Positions 8,737-17,345 of a DNA stretch of 64,000 bases are shown piece after piece; within the stretch, counting starts at the first letter, position 1, and each line of letters opens with the position of its first letter. Origin of the DNA: Luteipulveratus flavus (lineage in GTDB: Bacteria > Actinomycetota > Actinomycetes > Actinomycetales > Dermatophilaceae); NCBI RefSeq assembly GCF_029080175.1, contig NZ_JARFJC010000029.1. One strand, written 5' to 3'. Under the pieces are notes generated by a model. That model was given only the letters and a program-made list of their open reading frames with translations, made no database searches and was not told the origin of the DNA. The position numbers and the translations under genes are program-made.

Positions 8737-9357
8737 ATGCCTCTGACGACGCCGTTGTCCCCGGTGACCCTCTCGGGTCACCTCGTCCGCCTCGAGCCCC
8801 TCGCGCACGCCCATCTGCCCGGCCTGCAGGAGGCCGCCGTGGACGGACGGATGTGGGAGCGGTGGTACACCTCGGTGGCCCGCCCGGAGGACATGGCCGC
8901 CGACATCGTGCGACGGCTGGCGATGCAGGAACGCGGCGAGATGCTCGCGTTCACCGCCGTCCGCCGGGAGGACGACGCGGTGCTCGGCGGGACGACGTTC
9001 TACGACATCGACGCCGACGTGCCGCGCGTGTCGATCGGCTACACCTGGAACCGCGAGTCGGCGCACGGGACGGGCACCAACCCGGAGTCGAAGCTGCTGC
9101 TGATGACCCACGCGTTCGAGACGCTCGGTGTGCAGTGCGTGCGCTACGAGACGAGCTGGATGAACGCTCAGTCCCGGGCGGCGATCGAGCGCCTGGGCGC
9201 CCGGCGGGACGGCGTGCTGCGGGCCGACCGGCGCGAGCGCACCGGGTCGTTGCGAGACACCGTCGTCTACTCGGTCCTCGCCTCGGAGTGGCCGTCGGTC
9301 AAGGACGGCCTGCTGCACCGGCTGCGCAACCGGGTCCCCGCAGCGCCGCCGGAGTGA
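8737..9357 (+). CDS. GNAT family N-acetyltransferase (RimJ/RimL type)
   Basis: A 206-residue GNAT protein: PVTLSGHLVRLEPLAHAHL at the N-terminus, IGYTWNRESAHGTGTNPESK in the acetyl-CoA binding segment (the usual RxxGxG pyrophosphate loop is present in altered form), and the RYETSWMNAQSRAAIERLGA helix typical of Acetyltransf_3 members that modify protein N-termini or small amines. The target is unknown. It stands alone, is convergent with ettA, and is followed by the hairpin at 9363-9404. Confidence 0.85.
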   Translation: MPLTTPLSPVTLSGHLVRLEPLAHAHLPGLQEAAVDGRMWERWYTSVARPEDMAADIVRRLAMQERGEMLAFTAVRREDDAVLGGTTFYDIDADVPRVSIGYTWNRESAHGTGTNPESKLLLMTHAFETLGVQCVRYETSWMNAQSRAAIERLGARRDGVLRADRRERTGSLRDTVVYSVLASEWPSVKDGLLHRLRNRVPAAPPE

Positions 9358-9362
9358 CGCAG

Positions 9363-9404
9363 CGGAGGCGCGTACCGAGTCTGGTCTCGATACGCGCCTC
9401 CGCC
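9363..9404. repeat. Palindrome with the actinobacterial GGTCTCGATACG motif
   Basis: Eighteen-base arms (GCGGAGGCGCGTACCGAG and CTCGATACGCGCCTCCGC, one mismatch) around a six-base loop, between the convergent GNAT and ettA genes. The right arm plus following sequence (GGTCTCGATACGCGCCTC, then GCGCTACTCGAG) resembles a short intergenic repeat that I know to be common in several actinobacterial genomes. A terminator function is probable. Confidence 0.7.
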
Positions 9405-9447
9405 GGCGCTCCGGCGCTACTCGAGCGGCGAGGAGGTGCTGCTCGAC

Positions 9448-11130
9448 TCAGTCGCGGGTGAGGCGGCGGTGGGTCACCCGGTGCGGACGCGCCGCCTCGG
9501 GGCCGAGGCGCTCGACCTTGTTCTCCTCGTACGCCTCGAAGTTGCCCTCGAACCAGTACCAGGACGCCGGGTTCTCCTCGGTGCCCTCGTAAGCCAGGAT
9601 GTGCGTCGCCACCCGGTCCAGGAACCACCGGTCGTGGCTGATGACCACGGCGCAGCCGGGGAAGTCCAGCAGGGCGTTCTCCAGCGAGCCCAGCGTCTCC
9701 ACGTCCAGGTCGTTGGTCGGCTCGTCCAGCAGCAGGAGGTTGCCACCCTGCTTCAGGGTGAGCGCGAGGTTGAGGCGGTTGCGCTCACCACCGGAGAGAA
9801 CGCCGGCCTTCTTCTGCTGGTCGGGGCCCTTGAAGCCGAACTGCGAGACGTACGCCCGGGACGGGATCTCGACGTTGCCGACCTTGATGTGGTCCAGCCC
9901 GTCGGAGACGACCTCCCAGAGGGTCTTCTCGGCGTCGAGCCCGCCGCGGCTCTGGTCCACATAGCTGATGTTGACGGTGTCGCCGACCTTGACCGAGCCG
10001 GAGTCGGGCTCCTCCAGGCCGACGATCGTCTTGAACAGCGTCGTCTTGCCGACGCCGTTCGGGCCGATGACGCCGACGATGCCGTTGCGCGGAAGCGTGA
10101 ACGACAGACCGTCGATGAGCGTGCGGTCGCCGAAGCCCTTCTTGAGGTCGGCGACCTCGATCACCTGCGCGCCCAGCCGCGGGCCCGGCGGGATCTGGAT
10201 CTCCTCGAAGTCCAGCTTCCGGGTGCGGTCGGCCTCGGCGGCCATCTCCTCGTAGCGGGCGAGGCGAGCCTTGGACTTGGTCTGGCGGGCCTTGGCGTTG
10301 GAGCGGACCCACTCCAGCTCCGACTTCAGTCGCTTGGCGAGCTTGGCGTCCTTCTTGCCCTGGACCTGAAGGCGCTCCTGCTTCTTCTCCAGGTACGTCG
10401 AGTAGTTGCCCTCGTAGGGGTAGAGCCGGCCCCGGTCGACCTCACAGATCCACTGCGCGACGTGGTCCAGGAAGTACCGGTCGTGCGTCACGGCGAGGAC
10501 GGCGCCGTGGTACTGCGCCAGGTGCTGCTCCAGCCACAGGACCGACTCGGCGTCCAGGTGGTTGGTGGGCTCGTCGAGCAGGAGCAGGTCGGGCTTGGAC
10601 AGCAGCAGCTGGCACAGCGCGACCCGGCGGCGCTCACCACCGGAGAGGACGGTCACGTCGGCGTCGCCCGGCGGGCAGCGCAGCGCGTCCATCGCCTGCT
10701 CGAGCTGGGAGTCCAGGTCCCACGCGTCGGCCGCGTCGATCTTCTCCTGGAGCTTGCCCATCTCCTCCATGAGGGCGTCGAAGTCCGCGTCCGGCTGCGC
10801 CATCTCCTCGGAGATCGCGTTGAACCGGTCGAGGTCCTTCTTGATCTGGCCGAGGCCCTCCTCGACGTTGCCGCGCACGTCCTTGGTCTCGTCCAGCGGC
10901 GGCTCCTGCAGCAGGATGCCGACGCTGTAGCCGGGCGAGAGACGGGCCTCACCGTTGGAGGGCTGGTCCAGGCCGGCCATGATCTTCAAGATGGTGGACT
11001 TGCCCGCGCCGTTGGGCCCCACGACGCCGATCTTGGCGCCCGGGAAGAACGACATGCTGACGTCATCGAGGATGACCTTGTCGCCGACGGCTTTGCGGGC
11101 CTTGGTCATGGTGTAAATGAACTCGGCCAT
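9448..11130 (-). CDS. ettA: Energy-dependent translational throttle protein EttA (ABC-F)
   Basis: A 560-residue soluble ABC-F ATPase that binds the ribosomal E site and gates translation elongation according to the ATP/ADP ratio. Two nucleotide-binding domains are visible: Walker A GPNGAGKST, signature LSGGERRR and Walker B LLLLDEPTNHLD in the first; GPNGVGKTT, LSGGERNR and LLLLDEPTNDLD in the second. The arm/linker EKKQERLQVQGKKDAKLAKR lies between them. Length and the N-terminus MAEFIYTMTKARKAVGDK match EttA. AGGCTA on the plus strand (TAGCCT in gene sense, 11138-11143) lies seven bases before the ATG, indicating a leaderless mRNA. Confidence 0.95.
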   Translation of the reverse strand: MAEFIYTMTKARKAVGDKVILDDVSMSFFPGAKIGVVGPNGAGKSTILKIMAGLDQPSNGEARLSPGYSVGILLQEPPLDETKDVRGNVEEGLGQIKKDLDRFNAISEEMAQPDADFDALMEEMGKLQEKIDAADAWDLDSQLEQAMDALRCPPGDADVTVLSGGERRRVALCQLLLSKPDLLLLDEPTNHLDAESVLWLEQHLAQYHGAVLAVTHDRYFLDHVAQWICEVDRGRLYPYEGNYSTYLEKKQERLQVQGKKDAKLAKRLKSELEWVRSNAKARQTKSKARLARYEEMAAEADRTRKLDFEEIQIPPGPRLGAQVIEVADLKKGFGDRTLIDGLSFTLPRNGIVGVIGPNGVGKTTLFKTIVGLEEPDSGSVKVGDTVNISYVDQSRGGLDAEKTLWEVVSDGLDHIKVGNVEIPSRAYVSQFGFKGPDQQKKAGVLSGGERNRLNLALTLKQGGNLLLLDEPTNDLDVETLGSLENALLDFPGCAVVISHDRWFLDRVATHILAYEGTEENPASWYWFEGNFEAYEENKVERLGPEAARPHRVTHRRLTRD

Positions 11131-11178
11131 GCGGGAAAGGCTATCTGTGGCACGCCCGCGGAACCCAATCGAACCTGC

Positions 11179-11694
11179 TCAGGACGCCTGCTGGCCCACC
11201 TCGACGTACTCCGGTCCGTCGGCGTCACCCGGCGTCAGACCGATCTCCCGGACGACGTCGCCGTACGGCTCCGGCGTGGGCTCCTCCCCCGGTGCGGCCG
11301 GCTCGTCCTCGGCGAAGCGGTCCAGCCGCGGCCGCGCCTCCCGGGCGAACTGCGCCCGCCCCTGGGAGAGGTCGTGACCGATGTGCTCCGCAGTGATGTC
11401 GATCGAGCGCTGGGTCTCGCCGTGCTGCCCGGTGTACTCCCGCACCCGCAGCTCACCGAACACCACGACCGGCTCGCCCTTGTGCAGGGAGTTGAGCGCG
11501 TTGATCGCCAGGTTGTTGAACGCCGACACGTTGTAGAAGCTGGTCGCGTAGTTCACCCACGCACCCGACTCCGCGTCCTTCTTGCGGGCGTTCACCGCGA
11601 TCCGCATCGAGGCGAACGGCTCACCCTTCTTGGTGGCCCGCATGTCCGGCTCGCCCACGAGGTTGCCCGCGATCGTCACCTGAGTCCTCAGCAT
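11179..11694 (-). CDS. ssb: Single-stranded DNA-binding protein
   Basis: A 171-residue SSB with an N-terminal OB fold (MLRTQVTIAGNLVGEPDMRA, WVNYATSFYNVSAFNNLA, KGEPVVVFGELRVREY). The tail is acidic but lacks the classical DDDIPF tip, ending DGPEYVEVGQQAS, so it may be a paralogue (SsbB-like) rather than the main replication SSB. An upstream GTG/ATG would extend the protein by 26 residues; I chose the ATG at 11694, which sits behind GAGAGGG. It lies between ettA and the divergent S66 gene. Confidence 0.85.
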   Translation of the reverse strand: MLRTQVTIAGNLVGEPDMRATKKGEPFASMRIAVNARKKDAESGAWVNYATSFYNVSAFNNLAINALNSLHKGEPVVVFGELRVREYTGQHGETQRSIDITAEHIGHDLSQGRAQFAREARPRLDRFAEDEPAAPGEEPTPEPYGDVVREIGLTPGDADGPEYVEVGQQAS

Positions 11695-11847
11695 CGTCCT
11701 GCCCTCTCGGTCACCCGGCACCGGCGGCCGGGACTGCTCTGATCCTGTGTCCCCGGGCACCTGCTCGACCACGACCCGGATCCGCGCTGTGGAGGCCGGA
11801 GCACAAACCAGTGGGTTGTGGAGAACGGCACCCCTACCGTGAGCGGC

Positions 11848-12882
11848 ATGCTCATCCCGCCACGCCCTCGTCCCGGCGACCGGGTCGCCGTCCTCTCCCC
11901 CGCCGCGGCGCTCCCCGCGATCCTGCCGGCGCCGTTCGACCTCGGTCTGCAGCGGATGGCCGACGAGCTGGGCCTCGTCCCGGTGGAGTACGCGACGACC
12001 CGGAAGTGGGGGTCCTCACCGGCCGAGCGGGCCGCGGACGTGCACGCGGCGTTCGCCGACCCCACGATCGCGGCGGTCATGACGAGCATCGGCGGCAACG
12101 ACCAGATCAAGGTCCTCCCGCACCTGGACGCCGACCTGATCCGCGCGAACCCCAAGCCGTTCTACGGGCTCAGCGACAACACCAACCTGTGCGCCCACCT
12201 GTCCAACCTCGGCATCGTGTCCTACTACGGCGGCACCGTCATGACCGTGCTCGGTCGCTACGGGTCGACCAACCCGCACAGCATGGAGGCGCTGCGCGCG
12301 GCGCTCTTCGACGGCGGCTGGTACGAGCTGCGTCCGGCCGAGCGCTGGACCGACATGGGCAAGGACTGGGCCGACCCGGCGAACCTGCTGGAGGAGCCGG
12401 AGATGTTCCCCGGCACCGGCTGGCAGTGGCACGGCGGCGCCGACCCCGTCGAGGGCGACCTGTGGGGCGGCTGCCTGGAGATCGTCGACTGGAACCTGCG
12501 GGCGGCCCGCTGGCTGCGTCCCGATCACGAGTACGACGGGCACGTGCTCTTCCTGGAGACCTCGGAGGAGATGCCGAGCGCGAGCTACGTGTACGAGGTG
12601 ATGATGTGCCTGGGCGAGCGTGGGCTGCTGCAGCGGTTCAGCGCGCTGCTGATGGGCCGGCCCAAGGGCTGGGAGCTCGAGCACCAGACCACCCCGCAGG
12701 AGCGGACGGCGTACGTCGAGGCGCAGCACGAGTCGGTGCTGCGGGCCATGCGGGAGTACTCCCCCGACGTACCCGTCGTGCTGGACGTCGACCTCGGGCA
12801 CACCGATCCGCAGCTCGTCGTGTCGTACGGCGGTCGGTGCCGCATCGACCCGGGCGCCCGCACCGTCGCCGTCCACTACTGA
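11848..12882 (+). CDS. S66 family peptidase (LD-carboxypeptidase-like)
   Basis: A 344-residue cytoplasmic serine peptidase of family S66 (LD-carboxypeptidase / microcin-C-type self-immunity protease). The catalytic triad can be placed at Ser109 (YGLSDNTN), Glu237 (LFLETSEE) and His318 (DLGHTDPQ). Family members cut murein tetrapeptides or peptide-nucleotide conjugates; this longer form resembles the MccF-like branch, but I cannot decide between the two. The ATG at 11848 follows TACCGT (11835-11840) by seven bases, which is leaderless. A ten-residue longer start (11818) would bypass this promoter and is less likely. Family A palindrome copy 2 follows the gene. Confidence 0.85.
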   Translation: MLIPPRPRPGDRVAVLSPAAALPAILPAPFDLGLQRMADELGLVPVEYATTRKWGSSPAERAADVHAAFADPTIAAVMTSIGGNDQIKVLPHLDADLIRANPKPFYGLSDNTNLCAHLSNLGIVSYYGGTVMTVLGRYGSTNPHSMEALRAALFDGGWYELRPAERWTDMGKDWADPANLLEEPEMFPGTGWQWHGGADPVEGDLWGGCLEIVDWNLRAARWLRPDHEYDGHVLFLETSEEMPSASYVYEVMMCLGERGLLQRFSALLMGRPKGWELEHQTTPQERTAYVEAQHESVLRAMREYSPDVPVVLDVDLGHTDPQLVVSYGGRCRIDPGARTVAVHY

Positions 12883-12901
12883 CCCGGCACGCCCCGCTCA
12901 T

Positions 12902-12957
12902 ACTGCGTTCGGTGTTCCTGACGTGGTTCGAACTGCGTCAGGAACACCGAACGCAGT
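12902..12957. repeat. Dispersed intergenic palindrome, family A copy 2
   Basis: Arms ACTGCGTTCGGTGTTCCTGA and TCAGGAACACCGAACGCAGT are an exact 20-bp match to each other's reverse complement, with a central TGGTTCGAACTG. It lies between convergent genes (S66 and the 13013 GTPase). The same core is found at 4029-4102 and 38043-38098. Confidence 0.9.
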
Positions 12958-13012
12958 TCGAGCAGCGCAGCGCGGGATGGGGACGGGCCGAGTGGGCGCC
13001 CGAGCGGGACGA

Positions 13013-14683
13013 TCAGCGGGCCGCCTCGGCGAGCTCCTCGCGCGTCGTCCGGTGGGTCTGCAGGACGTGCCTGACCGGCGCGACGATCTTCTCGTCCGCG
13101 ACCGCGGTGATCGCCTTCGTGAGCTGCCGGCGGGTGGCGGCGGCCCGGTGGCGAGCGGCCCTCCGGGCGATCCACCGCGCGATCGCGGCCAGCAGCAGAC
13201 CGAGCACCACGCCCCCGACGAGGAGCACCAGCGGTACCGGCAGCCAGCCCCATCGCGGCACGCCCACGTCGATCTGGACCCAGCCGAGCACTATCAGCAC
13301 CAGCAGCCAGGCGAGTCCGGCCACGGCCACCGCCGCGAGCAACCACTGCAGCACGGAGAACAGCACCCACCACCACGGACGACCCGTGGGCAGCGGCGTC
13401 GACAGCACGGCCTGGTCGAGCGCGTCCGTCATCGACCGGTCCGGTGGCGTGGCCGCGTCCTGCACGGCCTCGCCCCACGAGGGCGGCAGTCCCGCGGCGG
13501 CGGACTCCCCGAGGCGGCGGGTCGCGACCTCGACGGCGGCCCGGGCCGCCGGCGTCGCGGGAGGCAGCGAGCTGCGTCCGGTCAGCACGCGGACGTCCTC
13601 CCCCGTGAGCGCGGGGCGTCCGTCGGACCCGGGACGGTCCAGCCCCAGGCGACGCAGCGGAGCGGCCCGCAGCCGGGTCGTCCATCTCGTGAACGGCCAT
13701 CCGGTCGCCTGGACCGCTCGCATGCGGTAGTCGCGCTCGACGGCCTTCTCGACCAGCGGCACCCCGGCCGCTCGACCGAGGGCGTCGACCAGCTCGGGGC
13801 TGGCCTTGGCGCTGACCTCGGGCTCGGCGTCGCCGACGTACGCCCGCAGCTCCTCCGCCCGGGAGCGCACGTCCGCGGCGAGCCGCTGCTCGGCGGCGTT
13901 CTTGGTCTGCACGACGCGGGCCAGCTCCCGGGCGAGCTCCCACAGGCCGACGCCCGTCACCGCCGACGTCGGGATGACCGTCACCTCACCGAGGCCGTCG
14001 CGGCGCATCAGCCGCTCCAGGTCGGCGACGCATTCCTGCACCTGGGACGGGGTGAGCCGGTCCACCTGGTTGAGGACGACCAGCGTGACGGTGTCGTACG
14101 TCGCGAGTCTGCGGACGTACTCGTCGTGCAGCACCGCGTCGGCGTACTTCTGCGGATCGGTGACCCAGACGAAGACGTCCGCCCGCTCCAGCACCCGGTC
14201 CGCCTCGGCGCGGTGCGCGGAGACGCGGGAGTCGAAGTCGGGCAGGTCGAGCAGGATCAGTCCGTCCAGCGCGTCCGAGTCGGCCTGCCCGCCGGCGACC
14301 TGGTGGCGGCGCTCGACCTGCAGCCAGTCCAGCACTGGCGCGCTCGGCTCGTCGCCCCAGACGGCCGCGGTCGACTGCGCCGTGGTCGGCCTGCGGGCGC
14401 CGATCCGCGAGGCCGGCTCGCCGACCAGGAAGTTGAAGATGCTGGACTTGCCGCTGCCGGTGGCCCCGGCGAGCGCCGCGACGGTTCGGGTGCCACGGAC
14501 GGCGGTGCGCTCCTGGACCTTGGCCCGCAGCGCGCGAGCGGCGGCGGCGTCCTCGGCGGGCAGGTGCGCCTCGCCCGCGTCCACCGCGCGGAGCAAGGCG
14601 TCGCTGCGAGCGACCAGCTTCTCCTGGGACACGGTCGGGGTGACCTTGTCCGCATGCCAGAGCAGCTTGCGCAGAGGGCTCAT
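13013..14683 (-). CDS. Membrane-anchored dynamin-like GTPase, second of a tandem pair
   Basis: A 556-residue protein: P-loop GATGSGKSS near residue 70, switch II DLPDFDS, and G4 motif LNQVD, followed by a helical region, two strongly hydrophobic helices (WVLFSVLQWLLAAVAVAGLAW and VPLVLLVGGVVLGLLLAAIA) and a basic cytoplasmic tail. Its ATG overlaps the stop of the upstream GTPase by four bases, so the two proteins are made together. Paired bacterial dynamins are known in actinobacteria (for example DynA/DynB of Streptomyces sporulation septa); a role in membrane remodelling or division is an inference from that architecture. It is also similar in layout to YfjP-type GTPases. Confidence 0.85.
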   Translation of the reverse strand: MSPLRKLLWHADKVTPTVSQEKLVARSDALLRAVDAGEAHLPAEDAAAARALRAKVQERTAVRGTRTVAALAGATGSGKSSIFNFLVGEPASRIGARRPTTAQSTAAVWGDEPSAPVLDWLQVERRHQVAGGQADSDALDGLILLDLPDFDSRVSAHRAEADRVLERADVFVWVTDPQKYADAVLHDEYVRRLATYDTVTLVVLNQVDRLTPSQVQECVADLERLMRRDGLGEVTVIPTSAVTGVGLWELARELARVVQTKNAAEQRLAADVRSRAEELRAYVGDAEPEVSAKASPELVDALGRAAGVPLVEKAVERDYRMRAVQATGWPFTRWTTRLRAAPLRRLGLDRPGSDGRPALTGEDVRVLTGRSSLPPATPAARAAVEVATRRLGESAAAGLPPSWGEAVQDAATPPDRSMTDALDQAVLSTPLPTGRPWWWVLFSVLQWLLAAVAVAGLAWLLVLIVLGWVQIDVGVPRWGWLPVPLVLLVGGVVLGLLLAAIARWIARRAARHRAAATRRQLTKAITAVADEKIVAPVRHVLQTHRTTREELAEAAR

Positions 14684-16419
14684 CGCGCGTCCTTCACGGC
14701 GTTGACCGCCGCCCGGAGGCGGTCGGCGGAGTCGGGGTCCACGGAGAGGCCGCGCAGGGCGTCGTCGTACCGGCGGCGCTCGTGGGCGTACAGGTCGTCG
14801 ACGTGGTCCAGCAGCCGGCGACGGGCCTTGGCCGACAGGCTGCGCACCGCCTGGTCGCCGAAGATCGCCTCCAGGAGCCGCTGGGCGACGACGGCGGAGC
14901 CGCCGGCGATGCCGACCTCGGCACCGGTGAGCCCGGCGGTCGCAGAGAAGGTGATCAGCATGAGCATGACCGCGATGCCGTTGACGCCGAACGCGAGGAA
15001 CCGCGCGGTCGTCCGCCGGCCGCCGGCCTCCGAGCGGACCAGCTCCAGGACCTCGCCCTGCCATTCACGGACCAGCCGCTGCACCCGGGAGTCGAAGTCG
15101 GTGGACACCCCCGCGAGGCCGGGATCGGCGGCCAGGAGCTCCGCGCCGCCCGGGCGGGTACGCCACTGACGGGCCACCGCCAGGGCCGCGGCCTCGCCGT
15201 GGGAGGCGATGAGGGCGGCCACCCCGGTGTGCAGCGCCTCCCCCAGCTCGGCGGTGGGGACGCCCTGACCCCGGCCGCGCAGGATCGCCGACACCTTGTC
15301 GCGCAGCTTGCCCACCCCGGCGTCGAGCTGGCGGAACCACTCACCGGTCCCGACGAACTCCTGCCAGCGGGCCAGGACCTCGCCGCGCAGCAGCGAGCCG
15401 TCGCTCATCCCCTCGGCGACCTCGTCGTGCGCGTGCTGATAGGCGACCGCGACCGTCGAGCCCAGCCCGTCCGCCGCGTCGGCCTGCTCCTGCGTCGCGT
15501 CGGCCAGCGTGCTCGCCCGGCCGGACAGCGAGTCGATCGCGCCGGTGAGCGTGCGGCGGATGACGGTCGAGCGCGCGTGAGCGTCGGCGGCGAGCGAGGT
15601 GAGCCAGGACCTCATCCGGCTGACCTCGGTGTACGGCAGCAGCCCGTGCTCGTCCAGCCGGCTCTCCAGCACCGCGAAGATCGGGGACTGGCCGAGCCCC
15701 TGGTCCATCAGCATCTGCGCGAGGTCGGCACGGACCTCCTCCATCGCGTCGACCGGCACCCGGTTGAGCACGACGGCGACGGACGTACCGCGCTCGGTGG
15801 CCTGCTGGAGCAGCGACCAGGGCACCGCGTCGGCGTACCGGACCGCGGTCGTGACGAACAGCCACAGGTCCGCCGCGGAGAGCAGCTGGCGGGCGAGATC
15901 GCGGTTGGCCTCGACCACGGAGTCGATGTCAGGGGCGTCCAGGAGCGCCAGGCCGGCCGGGATGTGGTCGGAGGCGACCAGCCGCAGCTGGCCCGGGTCC
16001 TCCTCGGCGCCGACGCCGCCGGTCAGCCGGGCCAGGCCGGGCAGGATCCGATTGTCGGCGAACCAGCGCGCGTCCTGCGGGTGGTGGATGAGGACGGAGG
16101 CCCGGGTCGTCGGACGCAGCACGCCGGCGCGGCTCACCACCTCGCCGACGATGGAGCTGACCAGGGTCGACTTGCCGGCGCCGGTGGACCCGCCGACGAC
16201 GCACAGCAGCGGTGCGTCCAGCGAGCGCAGCCGCGGCAGCACGTAGTCGTCCAGCTGGTTCAGCAGCTCGACCCGGTCCCGCCGCGCCTCGTCGGCACCG
16301 GCCGTGCCGATCGGCAGGGCGCTCTGCTCGACGGCTGCCCTCATGGTCTCGACCGCACCGGCAAGGGCGACCGTGTCGGGGTCGACCCGTCGCGCGCCTC
16401 GGCTCCCGCTCACGAGCAC
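14680..16419 (-). CDS. Membrane-anchored dynamin-like GTPase, first of a tandem pair
   Basis: A 579-residue protein with P-loop GGSTGAGKST, switch motif DAPDIDS and a degenerate G4 motif (LNRVPVD rather than NKxD). A long helical stalk-like region follows (QEQADAADGLGSTVAVAYQH), then a hydrophobic hairpin (FLAFGVNGIAVMLMLITFSA and GAEVGIAGGSAVVAQRLL) and a basic C-terminal tail (RSLSAKARRRLLDHVDDLY). The GTG at 16419 has AAGGA five bases upstream. It is translationally coupled (ATGA overlap) to the second GTPase. It probably forms a heteromeric membrane-shaping complex with its partner, as proposed for other paired bacterial dynamins. Confidence 0.85.
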   Translation of the reverse strand: MLVSGSRGARRVDPDTVALAGAVETMRAAVEQSALPIGTAGADEARRDRVELLNQLDDYVLPRLRSLDAPLLCVVGGSTGAGKSTLVSSIVGEVVSRAGVLRPTTRASVLIHHPQDARWFADNRILPGLARLTGGVGAEEDPGQLRLVASDHIPAGLALLDAPDIDSVVEANRDLARQLLSAADLWLFVTTAVRYADAVPWSLLQQATERGTSVAVVLNRVPVDAMEEVRADLAQMLMDQGLGQSPIFAVLESRLDEHGLLPYTEVSRMRSWLTSLAADAHARSTVIRRTLTGAIDSLSGRASTLADATQEQADAADGLGSTVAVAYQHAHDEVAEGMSDGSLLRGEVLARWQEFVGTGEWFRQLDAGVGKLRDKVSAILRGRGQGVPTAELGEALHTGVAALIASHGEAAALAVARQWRTRPGGAELLAADPGLAGVSTDFDSRVQRLVREWQGEVLELVRSEAGGRRTTARFLAFGVNGIAVMLMLITFSATAGLTGAEVGIAGGSAVVAQRLLEAIFGDQAVRSLSAKARRRLLDHVDDLYAHERRRYDDALRGLSVDPDSADRLRAAVNAVKDAR

Positions 16420-16531
16420 AGCATTCCTTGTGAGCGCCCGCTCTCCAAGCGGACACCGCGTCGTCGCGCCCGGTTTCTCGGTCTGTCGGCCGTCGTGACG
16501 GTGGCTCGGCGCGCCGACCGGTCTCGTCTCC

Positions 16532-17287
16532 TCAGCCCTCGGGCCGCCCCGCGATCGTGTCGAGGTCGCGTACGGCGTACCGGTGGTGCTCCCACTCCTC
16601 CTCCAGGATCACGTGCAGGCAGGAGCGGGTGGTCTCGGGATACTTCGGCGCCCAAGGGTTCTCGCGGGCGGTGTCCAGCTCCTGCGGCGTGACCGAGGCG
16701 ATGAAGTCCCGCACCATGGCGACGCCGTCCGCGCGGGCGTCCAGCACGTCGCCGTACGCGGGGGTGCCGGAGGCGAAGGTCGACAGGTCCAGCCCCTCGT
16801 CCGCGGCGCCCGAGCCGGGCTGGCCGAGCGGGTGGTACGGCTGCTCGATGCCCAGGACGGCCCGACCGAGCCACACGTCCGTCGCGAAGACGAGGTGGCG
16901 CACCGTCTGCGCGAACGACCACTCACCGTCGACCGAGACGTCGACCGTCCCGGCCGGCATCGCGGCCGCGCGCTCCAGGGTGGCCGCCCAGGTGCCCTCC
17001 AGGGCCGCCCACGCCGAGCGCAGACCGTCAGGGTCCTCGGCGCGCCGCTGCTCACGGCCCGGCGAGCGCCGGTCCAGCTCGGCCTCGACGAACCCGCTGA
17101 CGTCGACGCCGTTGACCACGAAGTGGTCACCGTGCACGAGCCACGGAGCGTCGATGTCCGCGCGAGCGACCTCGACCCCGCGCATCACCACGCCGGTGAG
17201 GTCGGACTCCACGAAGCGGGCGCCCTGCAGGTCGACGCCGGTGAACTGCGCGCCCTTCAGGTCGTCCGATCGGTCGAACGTCGCCAT
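16532..17287 (-). CDS. DinB-like protein with N-terminal pentapeptide-type repeats
   Basis: A 251-residue protein. Residues 1-60 carry pentapeptide-like repeats (LKGAQFTGVDLQGARFVESD and LTGVVMRGVEV), followed by a DinB-superfamily four-helix bundle: GEWSFAQTVRHLVFATDVWL, then EEEWEHHRYAVRDLD, with His residues placed as in metal-binding DinB/YfiT proteins. Such bundles often act as thiol-dependent transferases or hydrolases, but the substrate is unknown. The ATG at 17287 sits behind GAGGGAG with five-base spacing. It lies 58 bases downstream of efeB start-side sequence only by orientation and is not obviously part of the efe operon. Confidence 0.78.
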   Translation of the reverse strand: MATFDRSDDLKGAQFTGVDLQGARFVESDLTGVVMRGVEVARADIDAPWLVHGDHFVVNGVDVSGFVEAELDRRSPGREQRRAEDPDGLRSAWAALEGTWAATLERAAAMPAGTVDVSVDGEWSFAQTVRHLVFATDVWLGRAVLGIEQPYHPLGQPGSGAADEGLDLSTFASGTPAYGDVLDARADGVAMVRDFIASVTPQELDTARENPWAPKYPETTRSCLHVILEEEWEHHRYAVRDLDTIAGRPEG

Positions 17288-17345
17288 GGCCACTCCCTCG
17301 TCGACGGGCGGTCGCCGAGCACGAGGAGCGGCGTCGGCGTACGGA

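Noticed and set aside
9436..11742. A 768-codon open frame on the plus strand antisense to ettA and ssb
   Set aside because: The opposite strand encodes textbook EttA and SSB. The frame has no start context or recognisable domain and is explained by GC-rich codon periodicity.
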